DNA of 64,000 nucleotides from Tersicoccus mangrovi (GTDB lineage Bacteria; Actinomycetota; Actinomycetes; Actinomycetales; Micrococcaceae): assembly GCF_036881825.1 (NCBI RefSeq), contig NZ_JBAJMW010000006.1:62001-126000 (forward strand), in the 5' to 3' direction. Below, in pieces: positions 43,384 through 51,745 of the stretch. The notes below the pieces were generated by a model that had not been told where the DNA came from, ran no database searches, and saw nothing but the letters and a program-made list of their open reading frames with translations. Both the position numbers and the translations under genes were made by a program. Every line of letters begins with the position of its first letter. Position 1 is the first letter of the stretch.

Positions 43384-43995
43384 GTGAGCATCACCGTCCC
43401 CGGCATGGCGCCGACCGCTACGAGCACCGACCCGGACCCGGACCGCATCACCCGCCTCGGCGGGGCCACCACCCTGGCCAACGCCTACCTGCGGGTGGAC
43501 ACCGACGACGTGATCTTCCCCGACGGCCGGCCCGGCACCTACAACACCGTGACCGTGGCCGAGGGCAACGGGGTGGTCGCCGTCCCCACCACCCGGTGGC
43601 GGGGCCTGGGCTACGTGGGCCTGGTCGAGCAGTACCGCTACCCCCTGGGCCGGGCCACCCTCGAGTTCCCCCGCGGCGGCTCGCTCGACGGCTCCTTCGA
43701 GGAGGCCGCCCGGGAACTGGTCGAAGAGACCGGGCTGGTCGCCACCACGGGCCGCAAGCTCGGCGTCGTGCACCCGGACACGGGGATCCTCACCAACGAG
43801 GTGAGCGTGTGGCTGACCAGCCACGAGACCGGGACCCTGCACCCGGCGCACGTCGAGCCCGAGACCGGTGCGCGCTTCCGCTGGTTCGGGGTGGGCGAGT
43901 TCGACGGGCTGATCGCCAACGGCAAGATCACCTGCGGAATCACCCTGGCCGCGTTCGCGATGCTCGGCATCCGCAACATCCCGCTCTTCGACTGA
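43384..43995 (+). CDS. NUDIX hydrolase (ADP-ribose pyrophosphatase-like)
   Basis: A 203-aa NUDIX enzyme. The box begins GGSLDGSFEEAARELV and continues EETGL, giving the metal-binding REL-x-EE-x-G pattern. The preceding strand (VVAVPTTRWRGLGYVGLVEQYRYPLG) matches ADP-ribose/nucleoside diphosphate hydrolases. It could clean nucleotide pools or act on NAD-derived products. GTG start with AAGGAG 7 nt upstream; follows the DUF2958-like gene by 55 nt. Confidence 0.85.
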   Translation: MSITVPGMAPTATSTDPDPDRITRLGGATTLANAYLRVDTDDVIFPDGRPGTYNTVTVAEGNGVVAVPTTRWRGLGYVGLVEQYRYPLGRATLEFPRGGSLDGSFEEAARELVEETGLVATTGRKLGVVHPDTGILTNEVSVWLTSHETGTLHPAHVEPETGARFRWFGVGEFDGLIANGKITCGITLAAFAMLGIRNIPLFD

Positions 43996-44017
43996 GCCGC
44001 GCCGGGGGCGCCGGGTC

Positions 44018-44212
44018 TCAGGCCGCGCGCGGCACCTTCGGGGCCAGGCGCGCGTCGATCTGCGCGGTCAGCAGGGTCAGCCCGGCGCGCATCTCGACCA
44101 GCTCGGAGTCAAAGAGGCGGCTCAACGCCCGGTGCAGCGCCTGCGGGTCCTGACGGGTCGCAGCCTCCAGGGCGGCGAACTGGGCGGGCATCGGTGCGGG
44201 CATCTGAGCCAT
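44018..44212 (-). CDS. Small helical protein (64 aa)
   Basis: Met/Pro-rich start, then a helix pair (QFAALEAATRQDPQALHRAL and ELVEMRAGLTLLTAQIDARL). ATG with AGGAAG upstream. Convergent with the NUDIX gene and transcribed from the motif at 44258. Function unknown; it may be a small oligomeric regulator. Confidence 0.6.
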   Translation of the reverse strand: MAQMPAPMPAQFAALEAATRQDPQALHRALSRLFDSELVEMRAGLTLLTAQIDARLAPKVPRAA

Positions 44213-44257
44213 GGCAGAACTTCCTGGTGCTGGTGCTGGTGCTGGTCGGTCACCACC

Positions 44258-44268
44258 CATGTGTGCGG
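44258..44268 (-). promoter_or_regulatory. Promoter-like motif CCGCACACATG
   Basis: Minus-strand copy about 45 nt before the 64-aa gene; divergent from the nrdIE copy at 44317. Confidence 0.6.
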
Positions 44269-44316
44269 CACCGGTCCCGGCCGTCCACAACCCGGCGTCG
44301 GGGGAGGCCGACGGCG

Positions 44317-44327
44317 CCGCACACATG
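44317..44327 (+). promoter_or_regulatory. Promoter-like motif CCGCACACATG before nrdI
   Basis: GAGG exactly 12 nt before CACACAT. The leader to nrdI is about 95 nt. No NrdR-type ATP-cone boxes are evident in it. Confidence 0.65.
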
Positions 44328-44426
44328 ATCCATCGCCGGCCATCCGGTGACCTGTCCGGTGCTTGACCGCATAGGACGAACACGGGCCCCGCCCACCACG
44401 ACCCGAGACGCCCAGGAGGGAACAGC

Positions 44427-44813
44427 GTGCATATCGTCTACTTCTCCTCGGTCTCGGCCAACACGCACCGCTTCGTCACCAAGCTCGGGCTGCCCGCGGA
44501 CCGGCTGCCCCTGCACACCCGTCAGGACACCGTGCTCGCCACCGAGCCGTACGTGCTCATCACCCCCACCTACGGGGACGGGCAGGGCTCCGGGGCGGTG
44601 CCCAAGCAGGTGATCAAGTTCCTGAACGTGCCCGGCAACCGGGCACTGATCGCCGGGGTCATCGGCACCGGCAACACCAACTTCGGTCAGACGTACTGCC
44701 TGGCCGGCGCTGTCGTCGCGGCGAAATGCCGTACACAGCTTCTTCACCGAGTCGAACTGATGGGCACGGTCGACGACGTCGACCGGGTCCGCGAAGGAAT
44801 GGAGTCCCTATGA
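44427..44813 (+). CDS. nrdI: NrdI flavodoxin-like protein
   Basis: A 128-aa flavodoxin-fold protein: YFSSVSANTHRF (phosphate loop) and TPTYGDGQGSG, followed by GTGNTNFGQTYC, all typical of NrdI. NrdI supplies oxidant to assemble the di-manganese radical site of NrdF. GTG start with AGGAGGG upstream. Its stop overlaps the nrdE ATG (ATGA), so the two are translationally coupled. A CCGTACACAG-like string inside the gene at about 44727 is probably chance. Confidence 0.9.
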   Translation: MHIVYFSSVSANTHRFVTKLGLPADRLPLHTRQDTVLATEPYVLITPTYGDGQGSGAVPKQVIKFLNVPGNRALIAGVIGTGNTNFGQTYCLAGAVVAAKCRTQLLHRVELMGTVDDVDRVREGMESL

Positions 44814-46969
44814 CCGCCGGCTTCCTCACCGAGGAGATCACCATGCCCACCCGATTCGAGGGCCTGGGCTTCCACGAGCTCAACGCGATGCTCAACCTCT
44901 ACGACGCGGACGGGCACATCCAGTTCGACGCCGACAAGGAGGCAGCGCGCCAGTACTTCCTGCAGCACGTCAACCAGAACACGACGTTCTTCCACGACCT
45001 GCAGGAGAAGCTGGACTACCTGGTCAAGCACGGCTACTACGAGCGGCAGGTCCTGGAGCAGTACCCCTTCGTGTTCATCAAGGACCTGTTCAAGGCCGTC
45101 TACGCCAAGAAGTTCCGGTTCGCGACCTTCCTGGGCGCGTTCAAGTACTACACCTCGTACACGCTCAAGACGTTCGACGGCTCCCGCTACCTGGAGCGGT
45201 TCGAGGACCGGGTCGCCATGGTCGCTCTCACCCTGGCCCGCGGCGACCAGGCCATCGCCAGCCACCTGGCCGAGGAGATCATCTCCGGCCGGTTCCAGCC
45301 GGCCACCCCGACCTTCCTGAACGCCGGCAAGGCCCAGCGCGGCGAGCTGGTCTCCTGTTTCCTGCTGCGCACCGAGGACAACCTGGAGTCCATCTTCCGG
45401 GTGATCAACTCCTCCGGTCAGCTCTCCAAGCGCGGCGGCGGGGTCGCGGTGTGCCTGACCAACCTGCGCGAGCACGGTGCGCCGATCAAGCAGATCGAGA
45501 ACCAGTCCTCCGGCGTCATCCCCGTGATGAAACTGCTCGAGGACACCTTCTCCTACGCCAACCAGCTCGGCCAGCGCCAGGGCGCCGGCGCCGCCTACCT
45601 GCACGCTCACCACCCGGACATCCTCCAGTTCCTGGACACCAAGCGGGAGAACGCGGACGAGAAGATCCGGATCAAGACCCTCTCCCTCGGGGTGGTCATC
45701 CCGGACATCACGTTCGAGCTGGCGAAGAAGAACGCCGACATGTACCTGTTCTCCCCGTACGACGTCGAGCGGGTGTACGGCATCCCGCTCTCCGACGTCA
45801 ACGTCACCGAGAAGTACGACGAGATGGTCGACGATGCGCGGATCAAGAAGACCAAGATCAACGCACGCGAGTTCTTCCAGACGATCGCCGAGATCCAGTT
45901 CGAGTCCGGCTACCCCTACATCATGTTCGAGGACACGGTGAACCGGGCCAACCCGATCGAGGGCAAGGTCATCATGTCGAACCTCTGCTCGGAGATCCTG
46001 CAGGTCTCAGCGCCGTCGGAGCTGAACGAGGACCTCACCTACGCCTCGGTCGGCAAGGACATCTCCTGCAACCTCGGCTCCCTGAACATCGCCAACGCGA
46101 TCGACTCCCCGGACTTCGGGCGCACCATCGAGACGGCGATCCGCGCGCTCACCGCGGTCTCGGACATGTCCTCCATCGACTCGGTGCCCTCCGTGCGCGA
46201 CGGCAACGCCCGCTCCCACGCCATCGGGCTGGGGCAGATGAACCTGCACGGGTTCCTCGGCCGGGAGCGGATCTTCTACGGCTCGGATGAGTCGGTCGAC
46301 TTCACCGGCGTCTACTTCGCCGCCGTCGCCTACCACGCGCTCCGGGCCTCCAACCGGATCGCGAAGGAGCGCGGCGAGGTGTTCGACGGGTTCGAGCGCT
46401 CCGACTACGCCACCGGGGAGTTCTTCCACAAGTACGTGTCCCGGGACTGGCTGCCGACCACCGCCAAGGTCGCCGCCATCTTCGAGACCGCAGGGATCAC
46501 CCTGCCGACCCGGGCGGACTGGGCAGACCTGGCCGCCGACGTCGCCGAGCACGGCATCTACAACCAGAACCTGCAGGCCGTCCCGCCGACGGGCTCGATC
46601 AGCTACATCAACAACGCCACCTCTTCGATCCACCCGATCGCCTCGAAGATCGAGATCCGCAAGGAGGGCAAGCTCGGCCGGGTCTACTTCCCGGCCCCGC
46701 ACCTGACCGAGGAGAACCAGGAGTACTTCCAGGACGCCTACGAGATCGGCCCCGAGAAGATCATCGACGTGTACGCCGCGGCCACCGAGCACGTGGACCA
46801 GGGCCTGTCCCTGACGCTGTTCTTCCCGGACACCGCGAGCACCCGCGACATCAACCGGGCCCAGGTCTACGCCTGGCGCAAGGGCATCAAGACGATCTAC
46901 TACATCCGCCTCCGCCAGCTCGCCCTCGAGGGCACTGCCGTGGAGGGCTGCGTCTCCTGCGCACTGTGA
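44810..46969 (+). CDS. nrdE: Class Ib ribonucleotide reductase large subunit
   Basis: A 719-aa NrdE that reduces ribonucleoside diphosphates. N-terminal segment without an ATP cone, as in class Ib. Active-site Cys contexts LVSCFLLRTED and SNLCSEIL are present, with PPTGSISYINNATSSIHP near the end and the C-terminal redox pair CVSC that NrdH reduces. Full length. Paired with nrdI here, nrdF at 51746 and nrdH at 8772. A terminator hairpin follows. Confidence 0.95.
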   Translation: MTAGFLTEEITMPTRFEGLGFHELNAMLNLYDADGHIQFDADKEAARQYFLQHVNQNTTFFHDLQEKLDYLVKHGYYERQVLEQYPFVFIKDLFKAVYAKKFRFATFLGAFKYYTSYTLKTFDGSRYLERFEDRVAMVALTLARGDQAIASHLAEEIISGRFQPATPTFLNAGKAQRGELVSCFLLRTEDNLESIFRVINSSGQLSKRGGGVAVCLTNLREHGAPIKQIENQSSGVIPVMKLLEDTFSYANQLGQRQGAGAAYLHAHHPDILQFLDTKRENADEKIRIKTLSLGVVIPDITFELAKKNADMYLFSPYDVERVYGIPLSDVNVTEKYDEMVDDARIKKTKINAREFFQTIAEIQFESGYPYIMFEDTVNRANPIEGKVIMSNLCSEILQVSAPSELNEDLTYASVGKDISCNLGSLNIANAIDSPDFGRTIETAIRALTAVSDMSSIDSVPSVRDGNARSHAIGLGQMNLHGFLGRERIFYGSDESVDFTGVYFAAVAYHALRASNRIAKERGEVFDGFERSDYATGEFFHKYVSRDWLPTTAKVAAIFETAGITLPTRADWADLAADVAEHGIYNQNLQAVPPTGSISYINNATSSIHPIASKIEIRKEGKLGRVYFPAPHLTEENQEYFQDAYEIGPEKIIDVYAAATEHVDQGLSLTLFFPDTASTRDINRAQVYAWRKGIKTIYYIRLRQLALEGTAVEGCVSCAL

Positions 46970-46985
46970 CGTAAGTCACACATCG

Positions 46986-47026
46986 GAGGTGGGGCTCGGC
47001 TCGGTCAACGGGTCGGGCCCCACCTC
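46986..47026. terminator. Terminator-like hairpin after nrdE
   Basis: 10-bp stem (46986-46995 and 47017-47026) between the convergent nrdE and the nuclease-like gene. Confidence 0.65.
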
Positions 47027-47040
47027 GTTCAGAGCCTTGC

Positions 47041-47574
47041 TCAGGCGGCGGTCAGCCTGGACTGGTCGAGCCTCAGCAGGTGAGGCAGTAGGTCGACGGG
47101 CTGGTTTCCGTAGACGCGCAGGGCCGCGGCGAAGTCGGACCATGTCTTCATGGTCGGGAGAACCGACGAGTCAGTGCTGGCCTCGAGCCAGCCACGGCAG
47201 TGGCCGTAAGGGGTGGTCAGCAGGAGAACCGGGCAGCCGTCTTCGGCCATGTGGTGGAACTGGGTCTGCGCCCCGGGACACCCGGTGCGGCGGCAGGCCC
47301 CCTTGGTCATGTTGGTCTGCGCGGTGCGCGACTTGACCTCGAGGTGCACGGCGGGGCGGCCGTCGGTCAGCCCGACGACGTCGCCGTCATGGCTGCGGTT
47401 GAACCGCCACTGCTCAGCGGCGATGCCGGTGAAGGTGACGGCAAGGCCGTCCAGCTGGATGATGCAGCTCTCGACGATGGCGGTGATGACCGCTTCGACT
47501 GGCCCGTGCTGGCCTTCCAGATCGAGCATGGCGAGGTCGTCTGCGATGTGGGTTGCGGTGTAGTTGGTGATCAT
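47041..47574 (-). CDS. Possible PD-(D/E)XK nuclease-like protein
   Basis: A 177-aa protein with GDVVGLTDGRPAVHLEVKSR, which supplies the Asp and E-x-K of a restriction-like nuclease core. Potential zinc Cys/His residues follow (CRRTGCPG, HHMAEDGC). Upstream DNA is unusually AT-rich for this element and has TAGTTT rather than the CACACAT motif, so it may be a recent arrival with its own promoter. No ribosome site; a leaderless ATG at 47574 is assumed and a longer frame is possible. Confidence 0.6.
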   Translation of the reverse strand: MITNYTATHIADDLAMLDLEGQHGPVEAVITAIVESCIIQLDGLAVTFTGIAAEQWRFNRSHDGDVVGLTDGRPAVHLEVKSRTAQTNMTKGACRRTGCPGAQTQFHHMAEDGCPVLLLTTPYGHCRGWLEASTDSSVLPTMKTWSDFAAALRVYGNQPVDLLPHLLRLDQSRLTAA

Positions 47575-47676
47575 GCCGGGGAAACTAGCTTTTCGGTGTT
47601 CGGGAACGACGCCAACCTTCAACCAGCGGTTGATGGTTGGGCAATTCGATCCCTCGATGCCGGGGGAGGCGGCCTG

Positions 47677-47687
47677 CCGCACACATG
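47677..47687 (+). promoter_or_regulatory. Promoter-like motif CCGCACACATG, leaderless type
   Basis: CACACAT at 47680-47686; ATG exactly 7 nt later at 47694. The upstream box is GGGA/GGAG, offset by about 2 nt from the usual place. Confidence 0.6.
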
Positions 47688-47693
47688 GTGGTC

Positions 47694-48602
47694 ATGACGA
47701 TCACCCCACCGACCCCCACTCCGGCACTCGCGCCGACCACGACCATTACCTTGGCCGAGTTCGAAGCCCTCTGGCCGCCGGCCCGCCGCGCCACCGCGAC
47801 CGAGATGTTGCTCTCCCAGTCCTCCGACGGGGTGAACTACGGGCGCTACTGCGCGGTCATCATCGACCCGGCCGCCGACGGCGTCACCCTCGTGAAGTCC
47901 GCCCGCGGCGACAAGCTCAGCTGCGCGATCGCCCCGCAGATCAACGCCGAGACCATCGGCGCCCTGCGCGCCCTGCGCGACGCCCCCTACGGGCTGACCA
48001 ACGTGTGGGTGCTCGAGCGCACCCCGGTCACCTTCGAACCCCGGCACGAGCCGGTCGCCCGCGACGCCTTCCACGCCGACCTGCTCGGCGCCCCGACGGA
48101 GGACGGGAGGGCCATCAGCGGCATGATCCTGAAGCGTGAGGCCCGCGAAGGCGTCCGGTTTCCCGACCCGGCCGGGATCCACCCGGCCCCGTTGCCGCCG
48201 GCCAGGACGAAGGTGGCCACCCCGGCCTGGGTGAAGACCACCGAGCTGGTCGACGACGAGTACGCGACCGCGGAGAAGAAGCGCCGAGCCCTGGCCGCGT
48301 TCACCCGCTTCGTCGACTCCGGGTTCGAGGGGGAGCGGTTCACCCGGGCCGTCTACGACCTGCTGACCGTCCGGCTCGACTTCATCGCCCACTACGACCT
48401 GGGCGGCTTCTTCGCGTACTACTTCGAGAACGGGCCCGCCGGCGTCCGCGAGTTCTTCGACGAACTCCACCACGCCATCGGCGTTCGCGCCTCCACCAGC
48501 ATCACCCGACGCCCAGACTGGGACCTCGCCCTCGCCCTGGCCGACGGTCCGGGCGCCGCCTGGCTCACCGCCGCGATCAACCGGAACGGAATCCGCGCGT
48601 GA
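47694..48602 (+). CDS. Hypothetical 302-aa protein
   Basis: Not recognised. Soluble. N-terminal Pro/Thr-rich start, then an alpha/beta part (YCAVIIDPAADGVTLVKSARG, read around the central Asp) and a C-terminal helical half (RALAAFTRFVDSGFEGERFT, then FFAYYFENG). Its stop overlaps the GTG of the next gene (GTGA). The two look like a coupled pair of unknown role. Confidence 0.65.
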   Translation: MTITPPTPTPALAPTTTITLAEFEALWPPARRATATEMLLSQSSDGVNYGRYCAVIIDPAADGVTLVKSARGDKLSCAIAPQINAETIGALRALRDAPYGLTNVWVLERTPVTFEPRHEPVARDAFHADLLGAPTEDGRAISGMILKREAREGVRFPDPAGIHPAPLPPARTKVATPAWVKTTELVDDEYATAEKKRRALAAFTRFVDSGFEGERFTRAVYDLLTVRLDFIAHYDLGGFFAYYFENGPAGVREFFDELHHAIGVRASTSITRRPDWDLALALADGPGAAWLTAAINRNGIRA

Positions 48603-49009
48603 GCATCGACCTGCGCCGTGAGCTCGACACCGGCGGAGCCGCGGCCGCCGTCCTGGCCGCCGAGGCCATGTACGCCCACGAGCACCAACTGCCCTGGATC
48701 GCCGCGGCACCCGAGATCCGCGACCGGTACCTGACCCTGGCCGTCATCGCCGTCCGCGAGGCGCAGCAGGTGCTCGCCCTGCAGAACGCGGCCGTCCACC
48801 TGCAGCGCATGGAGTACGAGTTCTCGCGGTTGCGGGGCTCGTACGGCGGGGCGAACACCGGTGCCGTGACCAGCCAGCTTGAGGACGACTTGCGCCGGGC
48901 TGGCGACCTGGCCAGCACCTTCCTCGAGCGGGCCACCGCACGTGCCGACGCCACCATCGGCGACGGGCCGGGGTGCCCGCCCGTCGACGGTGTGCCTACG
49001 AAGGGCTGA
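48599..49009 (+). CDS. Hypothetical 136-aa helical protein
   Basis: Mostly helical, with Ala-rich helices (AAAAVLAAEAMYAHEHQ, TLAVIAVREAQQVLALQNA) and an EDDLRRAGDLASTFLERA helix. Looks like a helical-bundle partner. Overlaps the preceding stop, so it is coupled to the 302-aa protein. No family recognised. Confidence 0.65.
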   Translation: MSIDLRRELDTGGAAAAVLAAEAMYAHEHQLPWIAAAPEIRDRYLTLAVIAVREAQQVLALQNAAVHLQRMEYEFSRLRGSYGGANTGAVTSQLEDDLRRAGDLASTFLERATARADATIGDGPGCPPVDGVPTKG

Positions 49010-49020
49010 TCACCGGGCTG

Positions 49021-49500
49021 TCAGAGCCGGCCGAGCAGCTCCGTCTTCTTGGCCTCGAACTCCTCCGGAGTCACGACGCCCGAGTCGCGGAGCTGGGCGA
49101 GCTTGGCCAGCTGATCGGTGACGTCCGGCTGGGCCGGCTGGGCGCCGTGCCCGGCGATCCGGGCCGCCAGCGCCTGGTCGAGTACCTGGCGCAGGTGAGC
49201 GAACTCGGCTTCCTGCTTCCTGGTGAACATCACGCTGTTCTCGTCGTTGACCGCGCTCATCGCCTGGGAGCCGAACTGGCTCTTCGTTTCGCTGCTGCCG
49301 GAGATCACTAGCTGCAGGAACCCGTTGGTCAGTCCGCCGGCGGGTCGCCACTGCGTGCCCTGCAGTGCGGAGATCGGGATCCGCTTGTCTCCCTTGCCCA
49401 CGGTGAGGCGTGCCCGCATGCCGGTGCGGTGGATCGTGATGAACGTCCCGTCGAACTCGATCGCCCCGGTGTAGCCCTTGACCATGATCGGCTCGCTCAT
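49021..49500 (-). CDS. DUF4429-like/SHOCT protein
   Basis: A 159-aa protein with an N-terminal PH-like beta domain (YTGAIEFDGTFITIHRTG and IPISALQGTQWRPAG). A linker and a C-terminal SHOCT helix pair (LAKLAQLRDSGVVTPEEF, then KKTELLGRL) follow. This pairing is common in Actinobacteria and is thought to assemble oligomers. A variant GCACACACG motif and GAGGGGG lie just upstream. Function in the element is unknown. Confidence 0.75.
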   Translation of the reverse strand: MSEPIMVKGYTGAIEFDGTFITIHRTGMRARLTVGKGDKRIPISALQGTQWRPAGGLTNGFLQLVISGSSETKSQFGSQAMSAVNDENSVMFTRKQEAEFAHLRQVLDQALAARIAGHGAQPAQPDVTDQLAKLAQLRDSGVVTPEEFEAKKTELLGRL

Positions 49501-49511
49501 GCCTGCCCCCT

Positions 49512-49520
49512 CGTGTGTGC
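49512..49520 (-). promoter_or_regulatory. Variant promoter-like motif GCACACACG
   Basis: Degenerate minus-strand copy, with the ATG at 49500 about 10 nt beyond the core. Weaker than other copies because the final T is C. Confidence 0.35.
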
Positions 49521-49578
49521 CTTCGTTGTCGGGTCCAGCATGCCCCACGATCGGCTACTTGGTGCTCGAGGTCCCAGG

Positions 49579-50058
49579 TCAGCCGTTCAGTTCGGTGAGC
49601 GCACCGGTGTTCAGGTCGACGTCGAAGACCCGTCTGGCGCGCCGCACCTTCAGGTCCTCCAGACGCCAGGTCCACCAGGTGACGCGGACGAGGCCGGGGC
49701 GACCGTAGATCAGCTCGCGGGCAAGAGACCCGGTGTCCTGGAAGGAGCCGTCGACGGGTACACCGAGATGGTCGGCGACGACCTGGCGGGGGTCGACCGG
49801 GTGCACACCGGCTGCGATGGCGGCGACCCGCTTGAGCAGCTCGTCACCCGGGGCGGCGTCGGTGAGGTCGACGATCTGAGCGAGACGGTCTGCGAGCTCG
49901 TAGACCGCTGCCGCCAGCTCAGGAACGTCGAAGTGGTTCGCCAGGATCGAGTCCGGGAACGGCTCGTTCAGATCACGGTAGTTCTGCACGGTGCCGTCCA
50001 GGGCGGCGCGGTCGTACTCGACGGTGGCCAGGACGCGATCCAGCTGCTCTTTGCTCAT
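49579..50058 (-). CDS. Hypothetical 159-aa protein
   Basis: Soluble, acidic N-terminal helical part (EQLDRVLATVEYDRAALDG, LAAAVYELADRLAQIVDLTD) and a beta-rich end (RVTWWTWRLEDLKVRRARR). Leaderless start at 50058, exactly 7 nt from a minus-strand CACACAT. Divergent from an equally arranged gene at 50171. Function unknown. Confidence 0.65.
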   Translation of the reverse strand: MSKEQLDRVLATVEYDRAALDGTVQNYRDLNEPFPDSILANHFDVPELAAAVYELADRLAQIVDLTDAAPGDELLKRVAAIAAGVHPVDPRQVVADHLGVPVDGSFQDTGSLARELIYGRPGLVRVTWWTWRLEDLKVRRARRVFDVDLNTGALTELNG

Positions 50059-50064
50059 GAGCCC

Positions 50065-50075
50065 CATGTGTGCGG
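50065..50075 (-). promoter_or_regulatory. Promoter-like motif CCGCACACATG, leaderless type
   Basis: Minus-strand half of a divergent pair; start codon 7 nt after CACACAT. Confidence 0.65.
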
Positions 50076-50153
50076 CACGAACCGCCCGGCGCGACCTCGA
50101 GGGGTCTCGGCCCGTCTCGCCCTCCGTCGCGCCCGCGCAGGAGGCTGATCCCG

Positions 50154-50164
50154 CCGCACACATG
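50154..50164 (+). promoter_or_regulatory. Promoter-like motif CCGCACACATG, leaderless type
   Basis: Plus-strand half of the divergent pair, with GAGG exactly 12 nt upstream; ATG at 50171 is 7 nt after CACACAT. Confidence 0.65.
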
Positions 50165-50170
50165 GGGCTC

Positions 50171-50803
50171 ATGAGCAACTCAAGCCCCTTCGACATGGCC
50201 CGCGCCCTCGAAGCCGACGCCCTCAACCAGCTGAACGGCTACGTCGCCGAGCACGAGATGACCGTGCTGCACGACGACGGTCTGTACCGGCACCTGCGGT
50301 TCCGTTCGCCTCACACCGGCATCGGCTGGTTCGAGCTGATCACCTGGCCGGGAGCCATCACGATCAACGGCGACCTGGGCACCTTCGCGTTCCGCCGGCA
50401 GGAGGACATGCTCGCGTTCTTCCGGCACCCGCTGGGGTACGTCAACGCCGGGTACTGGGCCGAGAAGTGCGTCGCCCGTGGCGAGGACCTGCAGGGCTTC
50501 TCCGCCGACATGCTGCAGAAGACCATCACCGCCGAGATCGAGGAGGAGTACGCGGACGACCCGGCCAAGCGCGAACGGATCCTCGCCGCGCTCGATGACG
50601 AGGTGTTCGGCGTCGAGGACCGCGACACGGCATTCGAGGCGCTCGGCGACTTCACCGGCCACGAGTTCACCGACCTGATCGGCTACGACTTCGACGCCTA
50701 CAGCCACCGGTTCCTGCTGTGCCTGCACGCCATCGTCTGGGGCATCCACCAGTACGACGAGGCGAAGGCGACGGCCGACCCGGCCGCGGCGCCCGCATCG
50801 TGA
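50171..50803 (+). CDS. Hypothetical 210-aa protein
   Basis: Not recognised. Aromatic-rich first half (HLRFRSPHTGIGWFELITWP, FAFRRQEDMLAFFRH) and a helical second half with acidic runs (TAEIEEEYADDP). The layout resembles conserved single-gene proteins of actinobacterial phages and plasmids. Its stop overlaps the GTG of the Dam-like methyltransferase, so the two are coupled. Confidence 0.65.
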   Translation: MSNSSPFDMARALEADALNQLNGYVAEHEMTVLHDDGLYRHLRFRSPHTGIGWFELITWPGAITINGDLGTFAFRRQEDMLAFFRHPLGYVNAGYWAEKCVARGEDLQGFSADMLQKTITAEIEEEYADDPAKRERILAALDDEVFGVEDRDTAFEALGDFTGHEFTDLIGYDFDAYSHRFLLCLHAIVWGIHQYDEAKATADPAAAPAS

Positions 50804-51648
50804 GGCGCCGTGTCACCATCTCCCCGCTGCGGTGGCCCGGCGGCAAGGGACAGCTCTACGCCCCCGTGCGTGCCCTGCTGCGCGAGCATGGTCTCACCGG
50901 TGGGCACGTCGTCGAGCCGTACGCCGGCGGCGCCGGCCTGTCCCTGGCCCTGCTGGTCACCGGCCAGGTCGAGCGGATCACCCTCAACGACCTGGACCCC
51001 GCGGTGTACGCCTTCTGGGCTACCGCCGTCGCCGAACCGGACCGATACGTCGACGCCGTGCGCACCGTGCCGCTGACCATCGACGAGTGGGACCGACAGA
51101 AAGAGATCTACCGGTCCGGGACGGCCAGCGGGTTCGACCTCGGGTTCGCCGCCTTCTATCTGAACCGGACAAACCACTCGGGGGTGCTGCGCGCCAACCC
51201 AATCGGCGGCCGCGACCAGACCGGCCGCTGGCTGATAGACGCCCGCTTCCCGCGCGAGGGGCTGGCCGAGCGGTTCCGTCTGCTGGGCCTGTACGCGGAG
51301 CGGATCACCGTCACCTGCCGCGACGGCGCCGACGTCGTGCGCGAGAGCGCCCACGACCCGGACACCTTCTTGTTCGTCGACCCGCCTTACGTGACCAAGG
51401 CCGACACCCTCTACCGGTCCCACTTCGCTGACCAGCACCACGTCCGGCTGGCCGCGGCCCTGAACGAGCACGCCGACGCGAAGTGGCTGCTCACCTACGA
51501 CGACGAGCCCCCCATTCCCGACCTCTACCGGGCCCGGCACCGAGCACCACTGCCCATGCGGTACTCCGGACACCGGCCCGGGCACACCACAGAGCTGGTC
51601 ATCTTTTCCGATGCCCTGGCACGCGTCGCGGCCGCCGACGTCGCGTGA
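50800..51648 (+). CDS. Dam-like D12-class adenine methyltransferase
   Basis: A 282-aa N6-adenine methyltransferase: RWPGGKGQL (the D12/Dam N-terminal signature) and EPYAGGAGLSLAL (SAM-binding motif I), then NRTNHSGVLR and DPPY (catalytic motif IV, near residue 193). Alpha-class order. No partner endonuclease nearby, so probably solitary: protective, or timing replication or partition. GTG overlaps the previous stop. Confidence 0.88.
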   Translation: MRRRVTISPLRWPGGKGQLYAPVRALLREHGLTGGHVVEPYAGGAGLSLALLVTGQVERITLNDLDPAVYAFWATAVAEPDRYVDAVRTVPLTIDEWDRQKEIYRSGTASGFDLGFAAFYLNRTNHSGVLRANPIGGRDQTGRWLIDARFPREGLAERFRLLGLYAERITVTCRDGADVVRESAHDPDTFLFVDPPYVTKADTLYRSHFADQHHVRLAAALNEHADAKWLLTYDDEPPIPDLYRARHRAPLPMRYSGHRPGHTTELVIFSDALARVAAADVA

Positions 51649-51659
51649 GGCCGACGCCG

Positions 51660-51670
51660 CCGCACACATG
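51660..51670 (+). promoter_or_regulatory. Promoter-like motif CCGCACACATG (first of two before nrdF)
   Basis: GAGG exactly 12 nt upstream of CACACAT. It stands 12 nt after the methyltransferase stop and 41 nt before a second-class copy. Confidence 0.6.
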
Positions 51671-51700
51671 ACCGACGGGATGCGCCCGGGCACGCCCGGC

Positions 51701-51710
51701 TCTACGCATG
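51701..51710 (+). promoter_or_regulatory. Promoter-like motif TCTACGCATG (second before nrdF)
   Basis: Second-class copy 36 nt before the nrdF ATG. Tandem use of both classes before one gene is unique in the window. Confidence 0.6.
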
Positions 51711-51745
51711 TCCCTCACCACCAGCACCCCTCGATAAGGACCCGC

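Noticed and set aside
44723..44735. CCGTACACAG-like string inside nrdI
   Set aside because: Within a coupled coding pair and not at a gene start; probably chance.
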